Virus record (IMG/VR): IMGVR_UViG_3300036900_000158
Span: 1-47,818 of that record
Source of the DNA: a virus
Reading direction: 5' to 3' (one strand)
DNA length: 47,818 bases
The translations under genes were made by a program, and so were the position numbers. The notes under the pieces are model-generated. The model did no database searches, was not told where the DNA came from, and saw nothing but the letters and a program-made list of their open reading frames with translations. This document shows, piece after piece, positions 7,479 through 15,347 of the stretch; the stretch's first letter is position 1, and every line of letters begins with the position of its first letter.

Positions 7479-7570
7479 TATAATCTTGATTTAATAAGGT
7501 TTTGAAAATCTTTAAATTTGCCGATAAACCTTTTCGGCATTGCCTGTCGAGCGAGTTGATGTATTGCCAT
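7478..7570 (-). CDS. 30-residue basic micro-protein
   Basis: ATG at 7570, overlapping the TAA of the XRE gene (TAATG). Its own TAA overlaps the next ATG in the same way. The peptide (MAIHQLARQAMPKRFIGKFK...) is basic and amphipathic. Evidence is the double TAATG coupling in a strictly ordered operon. Function unknown. Confidence 0.5.
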   Translation of the reverse strand: MAIHQLARQAMPKRFIGKFKDFQNLIKSRL

Positions 7571-7767
7571 TAGTCAATAATTTTAAACCCTAATTCTTTT
7601 TCGATATTAAGTCTGTCGAATCTTCTAGGTGGCCGAACATCGTCTTCAATGTATTTTAAGTATTCATGTGATTTGCCGATTTTATACCCTAATTCAGGCC
7701 TAGATAAACCTTTTTTCTCTCTAGCTGCTTTAATTTGTTGCCCAAGTGTTAGTTTTTTCGTTGCCAT
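7570..7767 (-). CDS. Small XRE-family helix-turn-helix regulator
   Basis: 65 residues: an HTH_3 domain with almost nothing else. The pattern LGQQIKAAREKKGLSRPELGYKIG..HEYLKYIEDDVRPP shows the standard five-helix XRE arrangement, with recognition helix around 'SHEYLKYIED'. As the second gene of the early operon, it is the best candidate to bind the operator-like repeats in the two duplicated promoters (7999-8057 and 44862-44920). That could make it a Cro- or CI-like switch; the target is inferred. Confidence 0.88.
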   Translation of the reverse strand: MATKKLTLGQQIKAAREKKGLSRPELGYKIGKSHEYLKYIEDDVRPPRRFDRLNIEKELGFKIID

Positions 7768-7789
7768 TTTATAGTTTAAAGGTTTATAA

Positions 7790-7975
7790 TTAATAAAGTT
7801 CGTAATGATCGTTAATTCTTTCTGTCCAATTACAAAAGAAGTCTATAACTCGCTCTTTTGTAAATACTTTTAAATACCAATTTTTAATTGATCTATGAAA
7901 TCTTGATCCATAAAATAACCAAAAACATATAATTAACAGACCTGCTAATGGAAATAGTGTTATAAGTGTATTCAT
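7790..7975 (-). CDS. 61-residue membrane protein, first gene of the early operon
   Basis: One N-terminal transmembrane helix (LITLFPLAGLLIICFWLFYG) is followed by a basic and aromatic cytoplasmic tail (RFHRSIKNWYLKVFTKERV...). It starts about 20 nt after the predicted transcription start of the duplicated promoter. First-position early genes of phages often act on the host envelope or defence, but no motif is recognisable. Confidence 0.65.
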   Translation of the reverse strand: MNTLITLFPLAGLLIICFWLFYGSRFHRSIKNWYLKVFTKERVIDFFCNWTERINDHYELY

Positions 7976-7998
7976 AGTATCTTTCTTTTTTGTTGATG

Positions 7999-8057
7999 TA
8001 AACTTACCAAATTATACGTTACCAAGCAAACATTTGTTGTAATATTTACTAAATATT
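7999..8057 (-). promoter_or_regulatory. Early promoter, copy 1 of a duplicated 48-bp promoter/operator
   Basis: On the minus strand, TTTG (8027-8030) is followed after 20 nt by TAAGTTTA (7999-8006), a near match to the Bacteroidota TTTG-N19/20-TAnnTTTG promoter. Just upstream is a perfect palindrome AATATTTA-G-TAAATATT (8041-8057), and an imperfect CAAA-n2-TTTG repeat overlaps the -33 box. Positions 8013-8060 are identical to 44876-44923. It should drive the early operon starting at 7975. Confidence 0.7.
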
Positions 8058-8071
8058 TTTAGGTGGGATAC

Positions 8072-8105
8072 AAAAATAGCCTGTAATATCAATTACAGGC
8101 TATTT
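8072..8105 (-). terminator. Terminator after the cold-shock gene
   Basis: A 14-bp stem (8092-8105 with 8074-8087) with a 4-nt loop is followed on the minus strand by a short U-run. It separates the cold-shock gene from the early promoter. Confidence 0.85.
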
Positions 8106-8128
8106 CATTAAATAGTTCTGGTTAGCTT

Positions 8129-8323
8129 TTAGCCGATTACTCTTACATCTACGCAATTTGGACCTTTTTTGCCGTCTACCAGCTCAAAAGAAACCTTATC
8201 GTCCTGCTTAATTTCATCCGTGCAACCGGAAACGTGAACAAATATTTCTTTTGCTGTTTTGTCATCAACAATAAAACCGAAGCCTTTTTGACTTTGAAAG
8301 AATTTTACTTTACCTGTATTCAT
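8129..8323 (-). CDS. Cold-shock domain protein
   Basis: 64 residues, one complete cold-shock domain. RNP1 is KGFGFI at 13-18, RNP2 is IFVHVS at 27-32, and the 'G.VKFF....GFGFI' opening is standard. It binds single-stranded RNA/DNA and melts RNA secondary structure. It stands alone between its own promoter (8362-8391) and terminator (8072-8105), and between the lysis and early operons. The phage may use it to favour translation or antitermination of its own structured transcripts (inference). Confidence 0.95.
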   Translation of the reverse strand: MNTGKVKFFQSQKGFGFIVDDKTAKEIFVHVSGCTDEIKQDDKVSFELVDGKKGPNCVDVRVIG

Positions 8324-8361
8324 AATAATTAATGTTAATAGTTTTTACTTTATTTAGAAAC

Positions 8362-8391
8362 CAAATATACAAATAATATGCAATAAAAAAA
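8362..8391 (-). promoter_or_regulatory. Promoter of the cold-shock gene
   Basis: TATATTTG (8362-8369) is an exact -7 box. A TTT triplet lies exactly 19 nt upstream at 8389-8391, inside the U-tract of the preceding terminator. The same TTT-N19-TATATTxx arrangement occurs at 34135-34164 and 45912-45941. Confidence 0.6.
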
Positions 8392-8418
8392 CACCGACAA
8401 ATCAATGAAGGTGCTTTT
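8384..8418 (-). terminator. Terminator at the end of the late/lysis operon
   Basis: The stem AAAAGCACC/GGUGUUUUU (8410-8418 with 8387-8395, one G-U pair) with a 14-nt loop is followed by a U-run. It lies about 60 nt after the spanin-like gene. Confidence 0.6.
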
Positions 8419-8478
8419 GCAAATGAATCAGCCTGGTACGCTTACTCGTTAACGAATGGCGCGCGCTGATTACTGTTA

Positions 8479-9099
8479 TTATCGTAACAAAAATATAGTG
8501 ATAAGTGTTCCAGCCAATCCAGAAATAGTAGCAATTAACGGAATTTTCCGGTTTAACTTCTTAGCTTTTCCTTTCTCCTGCTTTTCTTGTGCAGCAAGTG
8601 CAATTATATCCTGCAAAGCCAGCTCCTTAGTTGCATTTGAAGCCTTAAGCGCAACTATAATGTTCTCATTGCTTTCATTGATTGAGTCTTTGCCGGCAAT
8701 TCTTTTATTCTGTTCTGAAATAATTGAATCACAAAGGTTCCCGGATTCGATTAAGGCATTGTATTCCTCAACGGGAACACCGTTCACAACCTGACCGGAT
8801 GAATCTGCTCTGATAACTGAAATGTGTTTTACAAGCGTTCTTAAGCGGCTATTTTCTTTTGCCAGACTTAACACCTTTATTCTTGAAATTGAATCTTGCT
8901 TTTCAAATCTCCTAATTTGTGAGTTTTTGTGAGATATTAGGGAATCTGTTTTGATATTTTGAATTGAATCTGCCCGAAATGATTCGGTTGCATCTGATTC
9001 CGACTTAGATACACCTTCACGATTGCCACGACCGCACATGATTAGAGTCAGCATGATTGCGATAACTGCAAGCAAAACAATTGATACATTCTTGGTCAT
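8479..9099 (-). CDS. Putative spanin (u-spanin-like), two membrane anchors and coiled coil
   Basis: 206 residues. The N-terminal hydrophobic segment (VSIVLLAVIAIMLTLIMC) ends in a cysteine at 22, a degenerate lipobox because Met precedes Cys. A long Ser/Asp/Lys-rich, heptad-like middle region follows (e.g. RRFEKQDSISRIKVLSLAKENSRL). A C-terminal transmembrane helix (IPLIATISGLAGTLITIFLL) ends the chain. This 'N-anchor, coiled coil, C-terminal TM' plan is that of unimolecular spanins, which fuse inner and outer membranes at the last step of lysis. Position as the last gene of the lysis cassette agrees. The weak lipobox is the main doubt; it could instead be an i-spanin or another membrane-spanning factor. 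Confidence 0.55.
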   Translation of the reverse strand: MTKNVSIVLLAVIAIMLTLIMCGRGNREGVSKSESDATESFRADSIQNIKTDSLISHKNSQIRRFEKQDSISRIKVLSLAKENSRLRTLVKHISVIRADSSGQVVNGVPVEEYNALIESGNLCDSIISEQNKRIAGKDSINESNENIIVALKASNATKELALQDIIALAAQEKQEKGKAKKLNRKIPLIATISGLAGTLITIFLLR

Positions 9100-9173
9100 A
9101 TAACAGGAGGTATATTTTTCTTATCGAACGAATAAATTATTGCAACAATAGTAATTATGAATATTATTTCCAT
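9096..9173 (-). CDS. 25-residue membrane peptide in the lysis cassette
   Basis: ATG at 9173, one base after the stop of the upstream gene. Its TGA overlaps the ATG of the spanin-like gene (ATGA). The peptide is almost entirely one hydrophobic helix (EIIFIITIVAIIYSF) with a short basic tail. The tight coupling on both sides supports it. It could be a holin-like or antiholin-like peptide, or a leader that tunes spanin translation. Confidence 0.5.
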   Translation of the reverse strand: MEIIFIITIVAIIYSFDKKNIPPVI

Positions 9174-9174
9174 G

Positions 9175-9573
9175 TTAAATGTGATCGGGCGACTTATATT
9201 CCTGAACCGTTTCTTTCATTTCAACACCATCGGATTTAATTTCCGTTGTTGTGGTTGCCGGCTTAGGCAACGATGCAGTGTCGGGGGTATTGAGTGGTTT
9301 ATCCTTGCTGAATATGTGTGCTGTTACGCCAGCATAGCAAGTAAGCGCCAGGGTAATAAAGTCACCTCTTGAATCTTTGAATAACGCGATTATTTCAGGC
9401 GCTTTTTCTAGTTTCAAGCTAGGAATAAACATCGGTGCAATAGCGCAAACAAGTAAGCCGGTAAGTCCGGCAAAGAATCCAGCAACACCGCATACGAGTA
9501 CGGCTTGAGTTTTCCCGTTATTGTCGTTAAACATTTCGGGAAAATTAAATTTTTTTAGGTTGGGTAGATCCAT
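9175..9573 (-). CDS. Two-helix membrane protein of the lysis cassette (holin candidate)
   Basis: 132 residues with two hydrophobic segments: ~23-52 (QAVLVCGVAGFFAGLTGLLVCAIAPMFI) and ~72-90 (FITLALTCYAGVTAHIFS). A hydrophilic Thr/Lys/Glu-rich tail follows. The gene lies between the endolysin region and the spanin-like gene, so a class II holin or a pinholin-type role is possible. Phage lysis cassettes often carry more than one such protein, and I cannot choose between this one and the gene at 10538-10831. Confidence 0.55.
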   Translation of the reverse strand: MDLPNLKKFNFPEMFNDNNGKTQAVLVCGVAGFFAGLTGLLVCAIAPMFIPSLKLEKAPEIIALFKDSRGDFITLALTCYAGVTAHIFSKDKPLNTPDTASLPKPATTTTEIKSDGVEMKETVQEYKSPDHI

Positions 9574-9618
9574 TTTAATTTGTGCCGGTGAGCGGACGGA
9601 TCGCCTGGCCGGTCTTGT

Positions 9619-10038
9619 TTATTTTTTGTCGTATTTTAAAGTAAATCCTATACCACGAATTGTTTTCAAAATAAGCACGCCTGCAATGATCCACCACAGG
9701 GAAATGTTTTCATAATGAACAACCATATAAGATAGTACAATTTCATAGCAAAGAAACATTTTCCATTTATACCCGTGCCATTCGTCTGTAAGAAAGACAA
9801 GTATAGTAGAAGAAAACGGAAATGCTTCTTTAAATTCTGGACTGTGCAACCCGAAGTAATACCAACGCTTCACGTATGGGTCGCGTGTCTTGGTATATCT
9901 GTCGCCCGGGAATACCGGAAACCACTTCCATTTATTTTCCCAGCTTTCTGAATCCAGATTAAATTTCTTGATGTAATCCATCCAGCCGTTGAAGTATCCG
10001 GCAGCAAATACAATTACCATTATAGCTATCAGTGTCAT
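9619..10038 (-). CDS. Polytopic membrane protein in the lysis region
   Basis: 139 residues. Hydrophobic segments occur at 1-18 (MTLIAIMVIVFAAGYFNGW), around 76-90, and at 95-125 (MFLCYEIVLSYMVV, ISLWWIIAGVLILKTI). A Trp/Lys/Tyr-rich loop lies between them. The start ATG overlaps the endolysin stop (ATGA). No family recognised; probably accessory to lysis or envelope remodelling. Confidence 0.65.
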   Translation of the reverse strand: MTLIAIMVIVFAAGYFNGWMDYIKKFNLDSESWENKWKWFPVFPGDRYTKTRDPYVKRWYYFGLHSPEFKEAFPFSSTILVFLTDEWHGYKWKMFLCYEIVLSYMVVHYENISLWWIIAGVLILKTIRGIGFTLKYDKK

Positions 10039-10541
10039 TTTGTTTCCTTTTCAATCATTTTAATTACAGCTGTGAGGGTCTTGGCATAATTTGGATCTGT
10101 TGCATATCCAGCCTTTGCAATTAATTCAACGAATGAGTATGGATTCTTACCGTATGCCACTGCATTCTTATATCTCGGATTTCGCAGAAAGAAATTAGCG
10201 TGATCAGTAAAGCATTCTTCCGGAGTTGAATATTTCCTGAACCAGTCTTTGATCCTGTATTTAAATAGACGTTTACCATTCAAAACTATCGGCGTAATAC
10301 CAAGAATTTGTGGGTATTTATGCGTGGCATCAGAGTGATATTCGGTAGTTGTAAGTAGCTGCTCATTACCGTTAATTCCGTCCGTATCTTTCACACCGAA
10401 AAACATATTTCCAGGTGCGACACTACCCCATCCGCTTTCAACTGCTGCCTGGGCAAGTATGGCGATTGCAGAAATACCAGATTTTCTTTCTGTAATATTT
10501 GCGAATGGAAGGTATTTGGTAACGAACTCTTTTGGTGTCAT
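10035..10541 (-). CDS. Endolysin: GH73-type N-acetylglucosaminidase
   Basis: About 168 residues from the ATG at 10541, which overlaps the upstream stop in an ATGA junction. An alternative ATG at 10553 adds 4 residues. The segment ILAQAAVESGWGS carries the catalytic Glu of the glucosaminidase (FlgJ/LytB-like) family. Further family blocks are 'GNMFFGVK', 'FRKYSTPEECFTDHANFFLRNPRY' and the C-terminal 'AKAGYATDPNYAKTL'. It cleaves the glycan strands of peptidoglycan. It has no signal sequence, so it should need a holin, and a membrane-protein gene lies directly upstream. Confidence 0.9.
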   Translation of the reverse strand: MTPKEFVTKYLPFANITERKSGISAIAILAQAAVESGWGSVAPGNMFFGVKDTDGINGNEQLLTTTEYHSDATHKYPQILGITPIVLNGKRLFKYRIKDWFRKYSTPEECFTDHANFFLRNPRYKNAVAYGKNPYSFVELIAKAGYATDPNYAKTLTAVIKMIEKETK

Positions 10542-10831
10542 TTCTTTAACCATTTAAATGATGCTAAATAAACAGATTTTCTAAACGCAATAGTCAGCCA
10601 GCTTTCCGGATCTTTCAACAACTCTTTTGAGATATGAATTATGAAGTAAGAGCCTACAGGTACAAGCATTGACACAAGTCCATGAAAGAAACTGGCCAGA
10701 TAAGGATTTATTACAAGCAACTTAACTTCTATAGGTATTCCGATCTGGAATATCACAAATGAAAATCCAGCAACTATCCATTCGGCAGCTTTACAAAAGA
10801 AGTAATGTACATGCTCAAATATTTTGTGCAT
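10538..10831 (-). CDS. Putative holin upstream of the endolysin
   Basis: 97 residues with two hydrophobic segments: ~17-40 (EWIVAGFSFVIFQIGIPIEV) and ~44-68 (YLASFFHGLVSMLVPVGSYFIIHI). The C-terminus is basic. It overlaps the endolysin start (ATGA) and directly follows the fibre gene. Size, topology and position next to the endolysin make it the best holin candidate. No specific holin family is recognised. Confidence 0.6.
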   Translation of the reverse strand: MHKIFEHVHYFFCKAAEWIVAGFSFVIFQIGIPIEVKLLVINPYLASFFHGLVSMLVPVGSYFIIHISKELLKDPESWLTIAFRKSVYLASFKWLKK

Positions 10832-12130
10832 TTATTTTTCAGTTATTAGAACGTCAATATTCAAACCATTTGTAGCTACAGTATTTCCCAGTAGAACTTC
10901 TGTACTAAGCAAATTAACAGTATTTCTTTGATATGCTGTTACGGTAAATCCGGTAGTTGTAACAGTTGGAACAACCGTTTGGTTTGGTGTACCTCCTACA
11001 ATATTTGCTTGGATATTAGGTGCCACACTATAGGCGGTAGAAAATGTAACAGTATAAGTTCCTAAAGTACCGCCTGAACCGGAAGTAACTCCTGAATAAG
11101 GAACTGATTTTTTTAAGTTAACTGTATTACCGCCACTTCCTGAAATTGTAAGATTTGATCCGGTAATAGAAAGAGTTTGAATTTCGTTCGTAACGCTACC
11201 ATCTACCTCGGAAGATAGCTTTCCGTTCAATGCGGTTTGTGTTGCGCTGCTGATCGGCTTATTTAAGTCAGAAGTATTATCAACATTACTTAAACCGACT
11301 TGGGTTTTAGTTAAACCGGTTAAAGAAGAACCATTGCCTGTAGGCTGTAGCCCATCTGTTATGCCGTATCCTGCCAAAGTAGTTGGTTTATTCAATACTT
11401 GAGAAACTCCTGTGTTGCTTGACCAATCACTATTTACTTGTGCTGCAGGGATACTTGGTTTACCGGATAAATCACTATATGATCCGCTTGTTGCTACTGT
11501 AGAAAATATGGGTTTACCAGATAAATTTATCCAGGTAAAATTACTGGTTTGTACATAACGAGAATCAAAGCCTGTATAAGAAGAGCTAATTGGAGTAAAA
11601 CCAAGTGCGCCTGTTACGTCCGAACTTGAAATACTCGTTAAATAAATACCTTTGGTCTGATATGTTGCTGCTGCCGTTGACTTCCTAAGCAATGCAGATG
11701 TATCAGTTACATATCCGGCACCGTTTGCTATCTGACTATTATCTGTAGGTATTGGTGGCTTGTTGGTTAAGTCTGCATAATCTCCGGTTGTAGCCACTGT
11801 CGCAAATGTTGGCTTCCCTGTCAATCCTGACCATGTAAAATTTGTTATCTGTAAATATCTTGCATCAGATAAAGCTTTAGTATAACACCTCAAAGAAATA
11901 TACGAGGATAAATTGTTGATATTAAAAGTATCCAAGCGTAAATAATTTTTATCTACCACTTTTATTCTTCCGACTTCCGAGCCTGTAGTAGCTGGGTCCA
12001 TCCATGTGAGATTCGGCACATCAGATGCCACAGGAGTTCTTTGACCAGATATTAACGTACTTGCTGTTTGACTAAAACCGATAAAGATAAAGCAAAATAC
12101 AAGGGGTAATAAAAAGGTTATTTTTTTCAT
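10832..12130 (-). CDS. Tail-fibre-like protein with an N-terminal Sec signal peptide
   Basis: 432 residues. Residues 1-20 (MKKITFLLPLVFCFIFIGFS) form a textbook signal peptide. The rest is fibre-like: two near-identical units (GLTGKPTFATVATTGDYADL and NLSGKPIFSTVATSGSYSDL), then the phage-fibre motif 'GLSNVDNTSDLNKPIS', and a beta-rich C-terminal ~90-residue domain (SGGTLGTYTVTFSTAYSVAPN...) likely to be the receptor-binding knob. A signal peptide on a virion protein would export it unless it is cleaved or unused. Either the protein is exported during infection or the hydrophobic segment has another use in the virion. Confidence 0.8.
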   Translation of the reverse strand: MKKITFLLPLVFCFIFIGFSQTASTLISGQRTPVASDVPNLTWMDPATTGSEVGRIKVVDKNYLRLDTFNINNLSSYISLRCYTKALSDARYLQITNFTWSGLTGKPTFATVATTGDYADLTNKPPIPTDNSQIANGAGYVTDTSALLRKSTAAATYQTKGIYLTSISSSDVTGALGFTPISSSYTGFDSRYVQTSNFTWINLSGKPIFSTVATSGSYSDLSGKPSIPAAQVNSDWSSNTGVSQVLNKPTTLAGYGITDGLQPTGNGSSLTGLTKTQVGLSNVDNTSDLNKPISSATQTALNGKLSSEVDGSVTNEIQTLSITGSNLTISGSGGNTVNLKKSVPYSGVTSGSGGTLGTYTVTFSTAYSVAPNIQANIVGGTPNQTVVPTVTTTGFTVTAYQRNTVNLLSTEVLLGNTVATNGLNIDVLITEK

Positions 12131-12148
12131 GACTACGGGGTTTTAAAT

Positions 12149-12526
12149 TTATTTTCCTATTAAAATTGTTCCATCCCAAAAATATTCTATATGTTCGGAC
12201 GGAACTCTGTAATCTTCTGATTTTTTATAAGACGGAGGATTATCCGCTGCATAAAACCAAGGAAGACCATCAGAAGAAACAATTTGTAAAGTTCCGGTAC
12301 CACACTGCCATATTCTAAAATAGAAATAACTTCCTGTGGGAACTACTATTGTAGCAATACCTCCTGGTCCTTTATACACATATTCATCGCAATTATCAAT
12401 TGTAAAATTTGCAGTTGTTATTACTTTAGTATCCATAGAAGAAAGTCTGGGAAACATCTCCCCAGATCTCTTCATAGTAAATACTCTACCTTCTCCTAAG
12501 TTAGGAATTTCATTTCCTGTTTTCAT
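12149..12526 (-). CDS. Small tail-associated protein, 125 residues
   Basis: Predicted all-beta chain with many aromatic residues (TGSYFYFRIWQCGTGTLQIVSSDGLPWFYAADNPP). The segment 'FTIDNCDEYVYKGPGGIATIVVP' resembles the jelly-roll-like ends of fibre proteins. It lies between two fibre genes in the tail region, so it is a likely minor fibre or fibre-tip protein. The assignment is by context. Confidence 0.65.
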   Translation of the reverse strand: MKTGNEIPNLGEGRVFTMKRSGEMFPRLSSMDTKVITTANFTIDNCDEYVYKGPGGIATIVVPTGSYFYFRIWQCGTGTLQIVSSDGLPWFYAADNPPSYKKSEDYRVPSEHIEYFWDGTILIGK

Positions 12527-12532
12527 GTATGT

Positions 12533-14956
12533 TTATTTATCTAATATAACTTCAATACGCATATATTGAGATGGAATTATGATTGGAGAAACAGTTGTAT
12601 TTGTGGCTCTAACTGTAACTATAGACGCAGGCGTTCCGACTACTGCTGCTGTACTTACAAATCCTTGCAAATTTATCCCAGCAATGGGGGCAGAAGGAGT
12701 TATACTTACTGGCATCTTATCGGTAACATTATAAATTACAAAAGTCAGATCTGCACTTGCTCCACCAGCTATTGCAGAAGCAGAGAAATTTACAACAAGA
12801 TTTCTATATGTGCGTTTTGCTAGTAATACAGTTCTTTCTAATTCAAATAATAATCTATACCCAGCATCATTCAAATGAATGTTATCTGTATCAAAGAAAC
12901 TTGACGGTGTTGGAGTATCAAGAATTAAATTATAAGCATCTACAAATGGTACGTTGTTGTTCAAAGCAACATCAGCAGAAGCCTCTACATACTTTAATAA
13001 TTTTGTCTGATTTATAGTACTTGTATAAGGAGGAGAAATAATACGTGTCTTTTTATTCAATTGTAGGTATTTTAAAACCTTTGCGTTATACTTTGTTCTA
13101 AAATCTGCAATGATTGTATTATCGCCTGTAGTAGTACCATCTCCTGTTCCAGCATCATTTGTACCCCATGCAAACCTAACAGAATTAAAATCCAAATTCA
13201 ACATAGAAGCATCTCTATCTAACCCGCCAACTAGACCATTTAATGTACCAGCTACTGTTGTAGTTTGACGGAGTTGTGCACCACCTTGAGATACATTTAA
13301 TTCTTGCAGTCCCAATTCAGCAGCAATTAAACTTGCAGCACGTTTATACCCAGTAGAAGCGCCTACACCAATAGTTAGTGAATCCCCATCTTCTAATTCT
13401 ACACCACCTGTTGCAGTCTGTGCTCCTACAACCTTTAACAATTTTGCAATTGCTTTTTGATATGACTCTTGCTGTGTAGCTGTCATAGGAGTACCAATTG
13501 AAAGATAAGCATAACGCCCTTTACCAAATCGATATGTACCTGTAGAAAATAATGATCTGAATAAATTCACGTTTCCGTCGATAGCTTCAGTAGACATAGT
13601 ACTGCCGTTTGTAGCGTTTATATCTGTTACCCCATTTCTTGTAACAATATATGAATTAGCTCCTGATATAGATATGCCAAAAACAGCAGGAGCAAATGTA
13701 TTATCAGTACGTCCAGCTGTTAAACCTGTAACCAACATCATACCAGCGGCAGATGCTTGTCCTCTTAGTCCAATAATTAATGGAGAACGTGCAGGAGTAT
13801 CTAATCCCAATACACCGTATCCATTCGTTGCATTATTGGTTTCTGAAGTAGAATCTGAACTAAATATTGTAAGAGAAATATTTTGAAGAGACAATCCTAA
13901 GTCAGACGGTTTGAAACCTGCATCACAGTATTTATTTGTGTTCGTAGCTCCCGGCCCAAAACCTAATATTTGAGAATGGTCTGCACTAACAAGATTAAAA
14001 TTCGCAAGTTCATCAGGAACTAACGCATTACCTTTAACAAGATTAACTAACGCACCTACTAATGTGTTAGATAAAACTGGGCATGATACCCACTTACGTG
14101 TAGCTAACCATCCATTTGCTTTTCCTGAAATAAAATATTCATCTATTGCATTAATAACACTTCCTGATACATATGTATTTGCTTTGGCAGTTAATTTTGC
14201 AACATATGCAACCGTTTCCGCCTGTAGCGGAATTCCTGCAAGTGCTAAGTTGGCTGTAATTTGCCCTTGAAGTTTTTCTGCAACAACTTGTGGATCATCA
14301 CCAGAAGATAGTGCCGCATTTACAGGAGTAAGTGCAGAAAGAGCATAGCTATTAGCTTTAGCTACTCGTGAGTTAGCATCAAGACCAGCGTAACCGTTTG
14401 CAGCATTTTTATTAGCTGTCAATTCTACTCCAGACACAGAAACTGCTACAATTACAATGGCTGTTGTGCCAACAACAACTGTATCATTTGTACACTTCCA
14501 TTGTGTGTCTGCGTTTACCGTTCCTTGGTTAACCGGGATGTATGCAGATGGGAATTCCGCGGCAGAATCCATATCTGTAGCTCTTGTCCATGCGCCCGAA
14601 GCAACCACATAAATACCATTCTGAGATGCTGTTGTTTGGTTCTTAACCAAAACACGCATTCCTACAGTTACAGCAACGCCATCTATTGTTTGCGTTCCAG
14701 ACAATGTAATATTGGCCGTGGTTGCAACATCTACCGGCTGTTTTGCCTGCAATCCTTGCAGCTTTGCATCTGTATAACTTTGAGCGGCAGAAGTTGCCGC
14801 CGACTGCGCACCAGAAATGGCTGTTGCTTGCGGAGCACTTACAGGTAGGTCTGCAAGAGTTGTTTTTTTAGTAACGCCGCCCTGAACTACAGGTATCGAT
14901 TCCGATCCGCTCGGCGTGGTTGCTACTGAAAGTTCTGATATTTTAGTGTTAGCCAT
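12533..14956 (-). CDS. Tail fibre with SGNH/GDSL hydrolase domain
   Basis: 807 residues. The N-terminus (MANTKISELSVATTPSGSES...VVQGGVTKKTTLADLP) is a virion-attachment segment shared by many Bacteroidota phage fibres. Residues ~70-175 form a common phage-fibre repeat domain; ~285-500 are beta-rich and lectin-like. A hydrolase follows with block I GDSL (524-527, nucleophile S526), GTND (598-601), and D691/H694 in DNIH. These are the Ser, Gly/Asn and Asp-His elements of SGNH esterases. A C-terminal ~95-residue beta domain ends the chain. It probably deacetylates or otherwise trims surface polysaccharide during adsorption. Confidence 0.88.
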   Translation of the reverse strand: MANTKISELSVATTPSGSESIPVVQGGVTKKTTLADLPVSAPQATAISGAQSAATSAAQSYTDAKLQGLQAKQPVDVATTANITLSGTQTIDGVAVTVGMRVLVKNQTTASQNGIYVVASGAWTRATDMDSAAEFPSAYIPVNQGTVNADTQWKCTNDTVVVGTTAIVIVAVSVSGVELTANKNAANGYAGLDANSRVAKANSYALSALTPVNAALSSGDDPQVVAEKLQGQITANLALAGIPLQAETVAYVAKLTAKANTYVSGSVINAIDEYFISGKANGWLATRKWVSCPVLSNTLVGALVNLVKGNALVPDELANFNLVSADHSQILGFGPGATNTNKYCDAGFKPSDLGLSLQNISLTIFSSDSTSETNNATNGYGVLGLDTPARSPLIIGLRGQASAAGMMLVTGLTAGRTDNTFAPAVFGISISGANSYIVTRNGVTDINATNGSTMSTEAIDGNVNLFRSLFSTGTYRFGKGRYAYLSIGTPMTATQQESYQKAIAKLLKVVGAQTATGGVELEDGDSLTIGVGASTGYKRAASLIAAELGLQELNVSQGGAQLRQTTTVAGTLNGLVGGLDRDASMLNLDFNSVRFAWGTNDAGTGDGTTTGDNTIIADFRTKYNAKVLKYLQLNKKTRIISPPYTSTINQTKLLKYVEASADVALNNNVPFVDAYNLILDTPTPSSFFDTDNIHLNDAGYRLLFELERTVLLAKRTYRNLVVNFSASAIAGGASADLTFVIYNVTDKMPVSITPSAPIAGINLQGFVSTAAVVGTPASIVTVRATNTTVSPIIIPSQYMRIEVILDK

Positions 14957-14963
14957 TTCTTTT

Positions 14964-15347
14964 TTATATGTCTAAAATTAAAGTGTCTCCTGATTCTGTT
15001 GTAAGGGTGTCCCCTGTTTCAGTTAATAACAAATCTCCTGTTGACGGAATAGTGTCGTATCGCAAACCAATGTATGAGAATCGGTATGTATTGGCTGGTA
15101 TATCAACACTGGATGCAAATGCATAAGTAATTTTATCTGTTTGAATTTTCGGACCCATATTCACAACCTCATTTGTTGAATTATTAATCAACAGAGGGAA
15201 TGCGGTCGGATCATTTAAAGCATTTGTGATTACCCATGTACACGCTCCTGCAACACTTGTCAATAAAGGGTTTGATAAATTTAGTTTTACGGGAAGCCCA
15301 TAAACTATATCATTATCAAAGTAAACCTTATCATCAATGCTCTTCAT
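14964..15347 (-). CDS. Tail-tip/baseplate-associated protein, 127 residues
   Basis: Opens with 'DDKVYFDNDIVYGLPVKLNL', followed by Ig-like beta strands. It ends in a repeated motif 'LLTETGDTLTTESGDTLILD', a terminal repeat I have seen on phage tail-tip and fibre-adaptor proteins. It sits between the beta-helix and SGNH fibre genes and ends 7 nt before the next start. Probably an adaptor or upper fibre component. Confidence 0.65.
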   Translation of the reverse strand: MKSIDDKVYFDNDIVYGLPVKLNLSNPLLTSVAGACTWVITNALNDPTAFPLLINNSTNEVVNMGPKIQTDKITYAFASSVDIPANTYRFSYIGLRYDTIPSTGDLLLTETGDTLTTESGDTLILDI

